Below, piece after piece: positions 1 through 8,300 of a DNA stretch of 28,787 nt (position 1 is its first letter; every line of letters starts with the position of its first letter). The stretch is taken from positions 1 through 28,787 of the forward strand of contig JBAUTF010000366.1 in assembly GCA_049582065.1 (NCBI GenBank), in the 5' to 3' direction. This DNA comes from DATKSS01 sp049582065 (lineage in GTDB: Bacteria > Chloroflexota > Dormibacteria > Dormibacterales > Dormibacteraceae). The position numbers were made by a program, and so were the translations under genes. The notes beneath the pieces were generated by a model. It did no database searches. It saw only the letters and a list, made by a program, of their open reading frames with translations, and was not told where the DNA came from.

Positions 1-3000
1 GGGCCGTTTCAGCCTCAGCCGCAAGGGGTTGCGCCGGTCGGGCGGCGGACAGCTTCGCGAGCCGCGCTATCCACGCGACGGCACCGAGTTGCTGAAAGAT
101 GGCGCGAGCCTCGAGCACCAAGGGAGCCGCGCTGCTGATCCGTCCCTCGTGTTCGAGCCATTCGCCGTACTCCAGCAAGGTCACGCCAAGCCAGAACTTG
201 TGGCCGATCTCCCTGAAGGCCAGCACCGCGTGGTCAAAACCTGCGCCAATCAGTTCCGGATTCCCGTTACCCTCCGCCATGCGAGCGCGGAGTCGAAGGA
301 CATGCGCGGGAAGGAATCGTATGCGGCGAACCGTGGGGAGCTTTTCTGCGATGCCAAGCAGCTCGCCTGCCGCCTCGCGGTCGCCCATGCTGAGAGCTGC
401 TTCGATGCCGAGAACCAACGACTCCCGGGTGGCGTAGTGCCACAACCCCAGAGTCGCAATCCATTGCAACCCACCCCGGGCTGCATGCAGCGCTTCCTCG
501 GGCCTCCCTTGGGCGAGGCGCAGAACGGCTACCGCGCAGGCGTGGTCGGCCCGCTCCTGCACGTCCGACGAGCGCTCGAAGTCTTCGAACAGCGCGACCC
601 GCTCGGCGGCTCGTTCCAGTTCTCCGCGATGTGCCAGCATCGCCGTGCCAAACGAAACGTATCCCTGGTCGAACGCGATACGCGCGGTGACCCGATCGTC
701 GACCGATAGCTCGTCCAGTCGCGTAAGCGCTTCGTCCCACCTCCCGAGGCAATACAAGGGATAGCACCAGCCAAGGAAGATGCGCTCCCAGTAACGGTTC
801 CCCACGCGCCTCGCGAGCGCCAGACCGCTCTCCGCATGGGTTTGGCCCGCTTCGTAACGATCTTCAGCGTTGGCAATGTCGATCAGGTTGTTGTGCGCAC
901 GCAACGCGGCGGAAGGCTTGTCGTTCTCGATCGCGATGCGCAGAGCCGCCTCCAGGAGCGCGCGCGCCTCGTGATGCCGTCCCAAGGTCAAAAGGAGTAG
1001 GTTCTTGGTGTTCAGCGCTTGAGACAGCACTTCCGGAAGGTCTAGGGTCTCGGCAAGGTCCAGCGCTGTCTCGATGCGTTTTGTCCCGAGCTCTCTGTTT
1101 CCCTCGAAGAAGTGGAATCGTCCCAGCTGTGCAGCCAGCCATGCAAACGACTCGTCCGGCGGATCATTCACAAGGACCTGGAATGCGCGATCCATGTTCT
1201 CCAGTGACTCCTTCATGCGGCCTCTGTCCCACATGACCTCGCTGAGCCGTGCGACGACGCGCGCGGCGGCATGCGACGCTGCCTGTGCTTCAAAGAGTGC
1301 GATCGATCGCTCGAACAGGGCGACCGCCTGGTTGCCACGCGCGCCCGCTTCGGCCAGCATCGCCGCCCGCTCAAGGAGCTCTGCCTGCTCCAGCGGTTCG
1401 TCGGTCAGCTCAACAGCACGCTCGAAGGATGCCTGCGCCTCCAGGCTCGCCCCCAGAGATGACGCGCGTTCGGCGGCTCCTATCAGGCGAGCTCGTGCTC
1501 TTGTTCGAATCTCCGGCGCGTCCGGCGCGTCAGGCGCCGCACGGTACGCATCGAAATAGTGCGAAGCGATGACCTCGACGACGTCGTCCTCGTCGGGTCC
1601 CGCGCCGGATTCAAGAAACTCGGCGGCCGCGATGTGTAGAACGCGGCGACGCTTCCTCGACAGCGTTTCGTACGCAACCTTCTTCACGAGGTCCTGGAGG
1701 AAGCCGTACTGACCTCGGTCTGGGGAGAGTGGATCCCTCGACATCGTGAGCACCTCTTTGCCCACCAGCGAATTGAGCAGCGGTTCGAGCTCAGCCACCC
1801 CGAGGCTCGTCATCGCGACGAGCCCCGCGATCGTGAAGGTCCTGCCGAGCACCGCGGCTTCCTGCAAGAGCTGCCGCTCAGCCGGAGCGAGTCCGTCGAG
1901 CCGCGCGGCGATCAAAGCCTGCAGCGTCTCCGGGACCTCGAGGGTGTCGATGGCGCCAACGGGGTGGAATGACGTGCCCTGGCGGACGATCAGGCCGCGG
2001 TCGAGCAGCATCCGAACCGTCTCCACCGCGTAGAACGGCACCCCCTCCGCCCGCTCGAGAATCCGCGCTTGGAGTTCGTCCGGAAGACCGGGAACGGGTG
2101 ATCGGAGCAACGCCGTCATCGCCTCATTCGAGAGCGGCTCGAGAAAGAGCGAGGTGAAGTTCCGTTTCCTCGCACCCCAGGTTGGGTGGCGTTCCGCGAG
2201 CTCGGGACGCCCCAGCGTCAGGATGAAGATCGGATGGCCTCGGGACCAATCGAGGAGATACTCGATGAACTCAAGAAGCGCGCTATCAGCCCATTGGATG
2301 TCTTCGAACACGAGCACAGTGGGCTCGGTGTCGGACAGTCTTTCGAAGAACAAACGCCACGCCGAAAAGAGATTCTCCTGGTCGCCGGAGCCTCGATCCT
2401 CGAGACCGAGCAAATGAAAGAGTCGAGGCTCGACGAACCGTCGCTCGTCCGGATCTGGCAGGTGCGTCTCCAGGCATTGATGCAGCTTCGTGCGAGCGGA
2501 CATCGATTCCTCGTCCTCGACGATTCCGGCGCGCATGCGCACCATCTCAGCGAGCGCCCAGAACGCGACGCCGTCTCCGTACGCGAGGCAGCGTCCGCGG
2601 TGCCACCAGACGCCGTCGACCAGCCCGTCGACGTATTTCTCGAATTCCCACGAGACGCGGCTCTTGCCGATTCCCCCGATGCCGATCACCGAGACCAGAT
2701 GCGGGCGGCGCTCCTCAGCCGCCGCGTGAAACAGCTCCTTGATGAGGTGCAGCTCCCGGTCGCGGCCGGTAAACGCCGGCTCGAGCTCGCCGTGCCGGGC
2801 AGCCCCACCCATTAGGCCGATCACCCGCACAGCTCGCCACAGCGGCACCGGAACGGACTTGCCCTTCAGGTCGTGCAGACCGACGTCTTCATAGGCGACC
2901 GCAGCCTCAGTCGCTCGCCTCGTCGCCTCGCCCACGTACACCATCCCGGGTGAGGCTGCGGCTTGGATCCGCGATGCGGTATTGACGAGATCACCGGCCA

Positions 3001-3583
3001 CCATACCCTGCTCTTCGGCACCGACATTGACGGCAGCTTCACCGCTGAGCACCCCCGCACGAGCCTGGAGACTTGCGAGCCCCGCCTCCTGGGCGAGGGC
3101 GGCAACCGCCTGTGTGAGCTCCAATGCGGCCCGTACGCACCGTTCAGCGTCGTCCTCGCGCGAGACGGGCGTCCCCCACACGGCCATGACCGCGTCGCCG
3201 ATGAACTTCTCAACCGAACCGCCATATCGGGCAATCAGCCGTCTGCAGATCTCGAAATACCGCGACAAGAGGTCACGCACCTCCTCCGCATCTCGAGATT
3301 CGGAGATCGTGGTGAAGCCGACCAGGTCGGCAAAGAGGATTGACACATGCCGGATCTCGGTTATGGGTTCGGCGTAGGACGCGGACCCACCGCCAATGCC
3401 GGGCGCTCGTAGAACACGAGGGCGCGGGAGGCTGCTGAGCGGCGCGCCACAGGCGCCGCAGAACTTCGCGCTTGGTTCGTTCGCCGTTCCGCACGCTGCG
3501 CACACCGCCGGGAGCGGTTGGCCACACTCGGCGCAGAACCTACGGTCGGCCTCGTTGTCGGAGCCGCAATGAAGACAGCGCGT
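1..3583 (-). CDS. Class III adenylate cyclase-AAA ATPase-TPR protein, 3' end outside window
   Basis: The minus-strand frame stays open for 1194 codons and runs off the left edge, so the C-terminus is missing. Domain order: two CxxC zinc ribbons (residues about 3-48, each with two CxxC pairs); a class III nucleotidyl cyclase domain (about 80-250) with FADLVGFT (metal Asp86), VEKFIGDAVMAVWG (Lys and second metal Asp) and GDLVNTASR (substrate Asp, transition-state Asn and Arg), so all catalytic residues are present; an AAA/STAND NTPase with Walker A GIGGIGKS (Lys307) and Walker B LVFEDIQWAD (Asp428); then a long helical TPR-like region. Such proteins make cAMP, probably gated by the NTPase/TPR part. 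There is no ATG, GTG or TTG between the upstream in-frame stop and the zinc ribbon: the family's usual Met-Arg-Cys start reads ACG-CGC-TGT, with GAGGG just upstream. I placed the start at this ACG (3583); the first ordinary start is GTG at 3505, which would remove the first ribbon. The reading frame is certain, the start is not. Confidence 0.9.
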
Positions 3584-3628
3584 CTCAGTTCCCTCTTTGG
3601 TTTTAGGTGAAGCCTACAGCCGTGCCTC

Positions 3629-3863
3629 ATGGCTGAGGAGGCGTCGTTCTCGGGATGTCGTGCCGACAAGGAGGTGGTTCTCGAACTCGTTACACGGGCC
3701 CCGGCCCTTAACTTCTGGGACCAGTTCGGCGCACAGATGGCGCGTCGCACGGAGCTGCGATCGGGGCCGACGTCCTCGATTTGTCTTGCAGTAATGGGGC
3801 CCCCGCACTCAGTGCCGCGCGAATCGAGGGTCCTTCCGGCGTGGTCCTGGCGCTCAACCTCAC
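3629..3863 (+). pseudogene. Remnant of SAM-dependent methyltransferase (frameshifted, truncated)
   Basis: From the ATG at 3629 the frame gives a helical start ending NFWDQFGAQMARRTELRSG. After the G-run at about 3763-3766 the similarity continues in another frame as ADVLDLSCSNGAPALSAA followed by EGPSGVVLALNL. This is the layout of UbiE-like class I methyltransferases: a W/F..FG...A helix, then the SAM-binding VLDLxCxxG motif I, then VLxxxL strand 2. One missing G in the run accounts for the shift. Nothing recognisable follows strand 2, so at least two-thirds of the gene is gone. It lies back to back with the cyclase at 1-3583 and just before the tRNA-Phe relic. It is almost certainly not functional. 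Confidence 0.6.
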
Positions 3864-3964
3864 CGCCCGGTGCCTGTCACCTGGCCCATGCGCATGCGGC
3901 GGTGGCAACGGAGGTTCGGTCTACTACACATCTGCAGATGGTAAGCGCCCGATTCCGTAATCGG

Positions 3965-4230
3965 AATGATGGTGCCGAGGGACAGGATCGAACTGTCGAC
4001 ACCAGGTTTTTCAGGCGCGCGACCTGACGTTCGTGGGTGTCCTCAGAAGTCCACCACCGTATTCACGCACGACTTGAATTGACACATGGCGTCCGGCGTT
4101 GCCCACCAGCATCCAAGGACGAACGCGTCAGCCAAGGTGTCATGTGCGATAGGCCCGCAACCTCCCGAGCAACCCTTGAAAACGCACTTCGTTGAGCGCG
4201 CCGCCTCTCTGGTGACAGCACGCTCGCCTG
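3965..4230. repeat. Diverged direct repeat of about 260 bp, copy A (tRNA-Phe relic plus flank)
   Basis: The 45-bp tRNA-Phe half is followed by a diverged flank matching the flank of copy B at 15737-16003. Shared blocks occur in the same order and nearly the same spacing: gacgttcg, ccac..gt.gtattc, the block reading MTPxLTxSSLDxGG on the minus strand, and gcacgctcgcctg, which lies 247 bp (A) and 249 bp (B) from the tRNA end. The conserved minus-strand reading suggests both flanks descend from the 3' end of one kind of gene, perhaps an integrase tail, but no recombinase catalytic motif is visible. Confidence 0.65.
3970..4014 (-). pseudogene. 3' half of tRNA-Phe(GAA), copy A
   Basis: Read on the minus strand this contains an anticodon loop CTGAAAA (anticodon GAA), the 3' strand of the anticodon stem (ACCTG), a 5-nt variable loop, a perfect T-arm (GACAG, loop TTCGATC, CTGTC), the 3' acceptor strand CCTCGGC, a discriminator A and an encoded CCA. 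The 5' half is absent: the bases before the loop do not pair with ACCTG, and there is no D-arm or GCCGAGG acceptor strand. It is identical over 45 bp to the copy at 15742-15786. Loss of the 5' half is what integration into a tRNA gene leaves at the far end of an element. Confidence 0.8.
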
Positions 4231-4291
4231 GGCTACGTTCCGCTACAGGCGGCCTCTCTTTATCGCCAACACATTTCCGATTCGATCCAAG

Positions 4292-5284
4292 TCAGGCCGA
4301 CACAGCGAGAAGCGCTTCCGCCTGACGGATGTAGCGCGTCGCGCCCACGGAACGGTAGAAGGCGAGCGCGCGCTGGAGCTGGGTGTCCGCCTCAGCACGG
4401 CGGCTCTGCTCGACGAGCACCTCGGCGAGCCGCAGTCGGTCGTGGGCCTCGTCGGTGATGGCGCCCATGGCCCCGCAGATATCCGCCGCATCCCTCAGGT
4501 TGCCCGCGGCGAACGCCGCCGCGGCCTGCACCCACCGGCTGTCCCGCTTCGGGAGGACATCGATCAACTCCCGCCCGCGCCCCAACGCCGAAAGGGTCCA
4601 TGCGAGCTTGTGCAGCGCGGGGCCCCCGCCAAGGCCCCTCCTCGCTTGCAGCTTGGCGAGCGTCTCGTCGGCCAGCCCAGAGGCGCGCTTCACCATTCCG
4701 ACCTCATAGAACAGGTGCGCTGCCGCGGCCAAGGTCGCATCGAGATTCTGCGGATCCTTGGCGAGGCGCGCCAACTCGAGGGCACGCTCGACGTCGCCAA
4801 GCGCCTGTGGGATGTCGTCGCGCCCGAGCCGGATGTGGGCCCGGGTCAGGTAGCAGAGTGACGCGTGATAGTGAGGCGAGCCCGCCTCCACCTCGGCTAG
4901 GAACTCGTCCGCACCGGCAAGCGCCCTCCCCCAGCGACCGAGTGCGTACGTTGGGAGGACGCTGTCACCGCGAATCCAGCGGTCGAAACCGGCCAGTCCA
5001 AAGAGCGCCATCACCGCATCGCCGATGAACTTCTCGACGGTTCCCCCGAAGCGCTCCAGTTCGGTCCGCAGGCGCGCGTAGTACGGCGATAGCAGGGCTC
5101 GCACATCCTCAGGGTCCATACGCTCGGAGCGTGAGGTGAAGCCCACCAAGTCGGCGAAGAGTACCGTGACCACCTTGCGCTCCTCGCGAGCGGAGACGGC
5201 CGCCGCCGCCAGCGGCGCGCCGCAATCGGAGCAGAATTTCGCACTTTCCTGGTTCTCGTGTCCGCAGGTGGAACAGAGATTCAT
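4292..5284 (-). CDS. Internally deleted zinc-ribbon/cyclase/TPR protein, probably catalytically dead
   Basis: This 330-residue protein starts like a full zinc-ribbon AAA-cyclase. A CxxC ribbon lies at residues 4-23, FADLVGFT has Asp44, and VEKFIGDAVMALFG ends at residue 96. It then jumps to LAGFDRWIRGD and an alanine/leucine-rich TPR-like tail (about 105-325) of the type found at the C-terminus of these proteins (YALGRW, FLAEVEAGSPHY). The second half of the cyclase domain (substrate Asp, Asn and Arg) and the whole AAA ATPase are missing, so a typical protein of over 1000 residues has been reduced to 330. The junction near position 4996 is in frame, which is why the frame remains open. It cannot make cAMP by itself; it could be a relic or a dominant partner of another cyclase. 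The ATG at 5284 precedes the ribbon as expected. An IS256 remnant lies less than 100 bp upstream and may have removed the native promoter. Confidence 0.8.
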   Translation of the reverse strand: MNLCSTCGHENQESAKFCSDCGAPLAAAAVSAREERKVVTVLFADLVGFTSRSERMDPEDVRALLSPYYARLRTELERFGGTVEKFIGDAVMALFGLAGFDRWIRGDSVLPTYALGRWGRALAGADEFLAEVEAGSPHYHASLCYLTRAHIRLGRDDIPQALGDVERALELARLAKDPQNLDATLAAAAHLFYEVGMVKRASGLADETLAKLQARRGLGGGPALHKLAWTLSALGRGRELIDVLPKRDSRWVQAAAAFAAGNLRDAADICGAMGAITDEAHDRLRLAEVLVEQSRRAEADTQLQRALAFYRSVGATRYIRQAEALLAVSA

Positions 5285-5377
5285 GCCGCGGAGCGTACGC
5301 CGGATCGAGAGTTAGAGACGCGGCTCAGAGCTTCGCGCCGCCCCCAGAGCGCGGACACGGACGTGCCTCGGCGCATC

Positions 5378-5790
5378 CCTTCCTGCGCAACGTGGCCAGC
5401 GCCGTGCCCAAGCTGCACGCGCCGGCAGTGCTGGCGGTGGTGAAGTCGATCTTCCTGCAGCCGACCCGTGCGACTGCCCGCGACGCCGTGCACCATGCCC
5501 TCAACGTGCTTGAGCCACGCTTTCCCACGGTGGCAGCCAAGCTGCGTGCCGCTGAGACCGATGTGCTCGCATACCTGGACTTTCCGGTTGACCACTGGCG
5601 CTCGATCTCGTCGACCAAAGCCATCGAGCGAGTGAACGCCGAACTCGACCGGCACGCCAAGGTGGTGGGCATCTTCCCCAACACCGACTCACTGTTGCGC
5701 TTGTTCACCGCCGTGCTCCAGGACCAGCACGACGAGTGGCAGGACGGACAGAGAACTCCACCGAATTCACACCACCACCGGGGACTTGAC
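5378..5790 (+). mobile_element. IS256-family transposase remnant with one terminal repeat
   Basis: From 5379 the plus strand encodes the C-terminal part of a transposase nearly identical to the complete copy at 24775-26031 (FLRNVASAVPKLHAPAV to QDQHDEWQDG). It keeps the third catalytic residue region (TKAIERVN). At about 5748 it jumps over the last ~35 codons to the element's end sequence (5751-5790, ending GGGGACTTGAC), the same end as in the complete IS. The N-terminal half with the first two catalytic Asp residues and the other IS end are missing. The frame reads past the element to 5889, but that tail is not transposase. The fragment is inactive and points the opposite way to the complete element. 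Confidence 0.85.
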
Positions 5791-5931
5791 GAAAAAGCAC
5801 TCACAGAAGGTCGAGCAATTCCGGCGATTGGAGAGGCGCCGCCATGCGGCCGGTGGAGTTCGGCGGCTCTCTCGAACGATCTGCGTTGATCTACAATGCG
5901 CGGCTGCATCGTCACCAGGCGGAGGTAGCCC

Positions 5932-6606
5932 GTGCCCGAGACACGCGAGCCAATCGACACGTCGGACATGTACATCCCCCACAACATGCTTCGCGACGCC
6001 ATGGGCCGGGCGGACGCCCTCATCGGGAGCGTCGCATCCGGCGACACCGCTCGCGCCACCGTCGTCGGCTCCTTCTTCGACAACGTTCTCCGTTTCCTCG
6101 ATGCCCACCACCAAGGTGAGGACATCCTCCTCTACCCGCTCGCGCGCGAGCGTGCCCCAGAGCACGTTGCCGTCTTTGACCGCATGCAGGCCGAACATCA
6201 CGCCGCCGCCGCCGCCGACGCGGCGACGACGGAGACGCTTGCCGCCTGGATGGCGGATCCCGGCCCCGGCAATGCATCCTCCCTCACTAGCGCTCTCGGC
6301 GACCTCCGCACAGTTCTGGGGGCACATCTCGAGGACGAGGAGCGTTCGTTCCTACCGATTGCGGCGACCACATTCAGCGCCGAGGAGTGGGGTGAACTCC
6401 CGGGCCACGTTGCTCGCACGTTCACCGGGGACAAGCTCTGGCTGATCTTGGGTCTCGTCTTCGAGCAGATGACCGATGAGCAGCGCGCCTTGACCCTGGC
6501 TCACATGCCACGACCCGTGGTCGATATGTGGAGCGGTGTCGGCGCCGCGAGCTTCGCCGCCTTCATCGGGGATGTCCGCGGCGCAGCCGAGTCCGCCCCC
6601 CGCTGA
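5932..6606 (+). CDS. Hemerythrin HHE domain protein
   Basis: A 224-residue soluble protein. A GGAGG ribosome site at 5921-5925 lies six bases before the GTG start. The first 150 residues carry the spaced ligands of a hemerythrin-like four-helix bundle: MYIPHNMLRDA, FLDAHHQGEDILLYP, MQAEHH and GAHLEDEERSFLP. In this family these His and Glu/Asp residues hold a di-iron centre that binds O2, NO or iron. The C-terminal ~75 residues are a helical extension of unknown role, longer than a minimal HHE domain. It is alone on its strand, convergent with the lipid genes to its right. Family assignment is firm; the ligand it senses or stores is not known. Confidence 0.85.
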   Translation: MPETREPIDTSDMYIPHNMLRDAMGRADALIGSVASGDTARATVVGSFFDNVLRFLDAHHQGEDILLYPLARERAPEHVAVFDRMQAEHHAAAAADAATTETLAAWMADPGPGNASSLTSALGDLRTVLGAHLEDEERSFLPIAATTFSAEEWGELPGHVARTFTGDKLWLILGLVFEQMTDEQRALTLAHMPRPVVDMWSGVGAASFAAFIGDVRGAAESAPR

Positions 6607-6806
6607 CCCGGACCCGCCAACTGGCTCGAAGGCCAGACCCATCATGGCCCCCTGAAGCGCGAAACTCGGGCCATGTATCGGCGTCGCGAAGTTGCGCCAA
6701 CCTGCTATCGACTCGGCCTGGTCCGCTGGCACTGGCAGGTTCCAAGCCCGATCCGGAAAAGGAAGTCTTGAGAGCTGGACAACGGCTGCCGCCCTCGCCG
6801 CGGCGG

Positions 6807-6926
6807 TCATCTGTAATGACACGGAACGTGGTGGAGGTGCTGGATCTCCAGATCCTTCACGTGGGCCGCCGCCAGCTCGTCTGGGGCGATGCCGGGGGCG
6901 TCGTGGCGGTCGAGGTACCAGGGCAC
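6807..6926 (-). pseudogene. Truncated DUF4242 (SCO4226-like) small protein
   Basis: A 39-codon reading from GTG 6926 gives VPWYLDRHDAPGIAPDELA followed by AAHVKDLEIQH and then a stop at 6807. The start, YLDRHD motif and AAHxxDLExQ helix match the first half of DUF4242 ferredoxin-like proteins, which are normally about 80-95 residues and continue with a Tyr-Trp-x-Asp strand. No such continuation is seen in any frame beyond the stop, so the second half has been lost. It starts 37 bp after the cfa stop on the same strand and was probably the third gene of the MMPL-cfa transcript. Confidence 0.5.
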
Positions 6927-6963
6927 GGGGCCATAGGGTAAACGTGGCAGGTTGGGCCAGTGG

Positions 6964-8259
6964 TCAGGCAGGCACGGGCTCGAGCATGCCCGCCGTTGTA
7001 GCCGCGGCGTCGATGCCGAGCAGACGGTCCTCGTCGCGCCAACGCGACCCGGCGAGGAGGATCTGGCGGTCTTGCACTCGTCGCTCGCGGAAACCTGCCT
7101 CGCACCACGAGAAGTAGAGCGTCCAGAGGCGGCGGAACCAGTCGTCAAAGCGGCCTAGGGCCTCGATCTGCGGCCAGTTTCGCTGCAGCCGCGCACGCCA
7201 GGCGCGAAGTGTCGGTGGGTAGTGCGACGTGATGTCATATATCGCCACCGGGCGCAAAGAGGTGGAGCGCGCCACAGCGTCCAGGATCGCCTCCACCGAG
7301 GGCGTGTGACCGCCGGGGAAGATCATCTCGTTGAGGAAGGTCCTGTTGTAGCGCTCGATGGGGAACAGCCGTGCCGTGGTGGTAATCGCCTGCACCAGGG
7401 CGATCCCTTCGGGACGCATGAGCCGGCCGATCTGCCCGGCGAAGTCGCGCAGATGCGCGGCGCCGATGGACTCCACCATCTCCATCGACACCACCTTGTC
7501 CCACACGCCACGCACGTCACGGTAGTCGCGCACAATCACTTCGATTCGCGAGGCGAGACCGCGCTCGCGAGCGCGCCGTTCGATGTGATCGCGTTGTGAG
7601 TGCGATAGCGTCACCGTCGATACGTGTGCGCCGTAATGCTCACTGGCGTGTAGCGCGAACGGGCCCCAGCCGCTGCCCAGCTCCAGCACGCGCTCGCCAG
7701 GATGCAGGTCGAGCAGCCGGCACACGCGGTCTAGGTTGGCGCGCGATGCCTCGACGGGCTCCATGTCGGGTCGCTCGTAGAAGGCGCAGGAGTAGCCCAA
7801 GGTCTCGTCCAGAACCAGGGAGAAGAAGTCGTTCCCCAGGTCGTAGTGGCGCTCGACGTTGTCGCGGCTGCGCGCGCGTGTGTTCCTGAACGCGGCTCTG
7901 GCGCGCTTGAGCGGCCATGTCGCCGTGCTTACGTGGGCCCGCCAGGGGTCGGCGCGCGCCATGGCGCGCGCGGCGATGCGCACGAGGGAGACTAGATCGT
8001 CGCAGTCCCACAGTCCCTCCGCATACGTCCGGGCGATGCCTTTCCCGCGGTGTAGCAACTCCGGGTACACCGCCGGCGAGTGGACGATGACGGTGGCCTC
8101 GAGATCCCCGCGCGCGCCGAGGTGGTGCTTACCGTCACCATCGATGAGGACGATGCGGCCGTCGCGCAGTCCCGCGAGGACGCGAAGCAGCGCGCCGCGC
8201 GCCGCCCGCTGCAGCGCCGACGCTCGCCATGCCATCGCTGGCTTCTCGATGGTCGTCAC
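6964..8259 (-). CDS. cfa: Cyclopropane-fatty-acyl-phospholipid synthase family methyltransferase
   Basis: The 431-residue protein transfers a methylene or methyl group from SAM to unsaturated acyl chains of membrane phospholipids. Visible signatures: HYDLGNDFF (about 138-146), the active-site segment GYSCAFY whose Cys158 matches the bicarbonate-binding Cys of this family, SAM motif I VLELGSGWGP at 191-200, VSMEMVESIG, IFPGGHTPS, and the C-terminal LYFSWCEAGFRER. Length and order are normal for the family, including the lipid-binding N-terminal region (1-130). The gene follows the MMPL transporter by 41 bp and both probably share a transcript. Whether the product is a cyclopropane, a methyl branch or another change (mycolic-acid-type relatives exist) cannot be told from sequence. 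Confidence 0.92.
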   Translation of the reverse strand: MTTIEKPAMAWRASALQRAARGALLRVLAGLRDGRIVLIDGDGKHHLGARGDLEATVIVHSPAVYPELLHRGKGIARTYAEGLWDCDDLVSLVRIAARAMARADPWRAHVSTATWPLKRARAAFRNTRARSRDNVERHYDLGNDFFSLVLDETLGYSCAFYERPDMEPVEASRANLDRVCRLLDLHPGERVLELGSGWGPFALHASEHYGAHVSTVTLSHSQRDHIERRARERGLASRIEVIVRDYRDVRGVWDKVVSMEMVESIGAAHLRDFAGQIGRLMRPEGIALVQAITTTARLFPIERYNRTFLNEMIFPGGHTPSVEAILDAVARSTSLRPVAIYDITSHYPPTLRAWRARLQRNWPQIEALGRFDDWFRRLWTLYFSWCEAGFRERRVQDRQILLAGSRWRDEDRLLGIDAAATTAGMLEPVPA

Positions 8260-8300
8260 TGCTTCACCTTCCCTTGTGCGGCGCGCTGGTTGGCGTCATG

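Noticed and set aside
3970..4060. Functional tRNA-Phe gene
   Set aside because: No D-arm, no 5' acceptor strand, and the anticodon stem does not pair; the same holds at 15742 and for tRNA-Ser at 24478.
5325..6125. Minus-strand open frame opposite the IS remnant and hemerythrin gene
   Set aside because: Both overlapped plus-strand regions have strong family matches; the antisense translation is Ser/Arg-rich noise.
6618..6640. Hairpin CTGGC-6-GCCAG after the hemerythrin gene as terminator
   Set aside because: A stem of only five pairs and no T-run; expected by chance in this composition.
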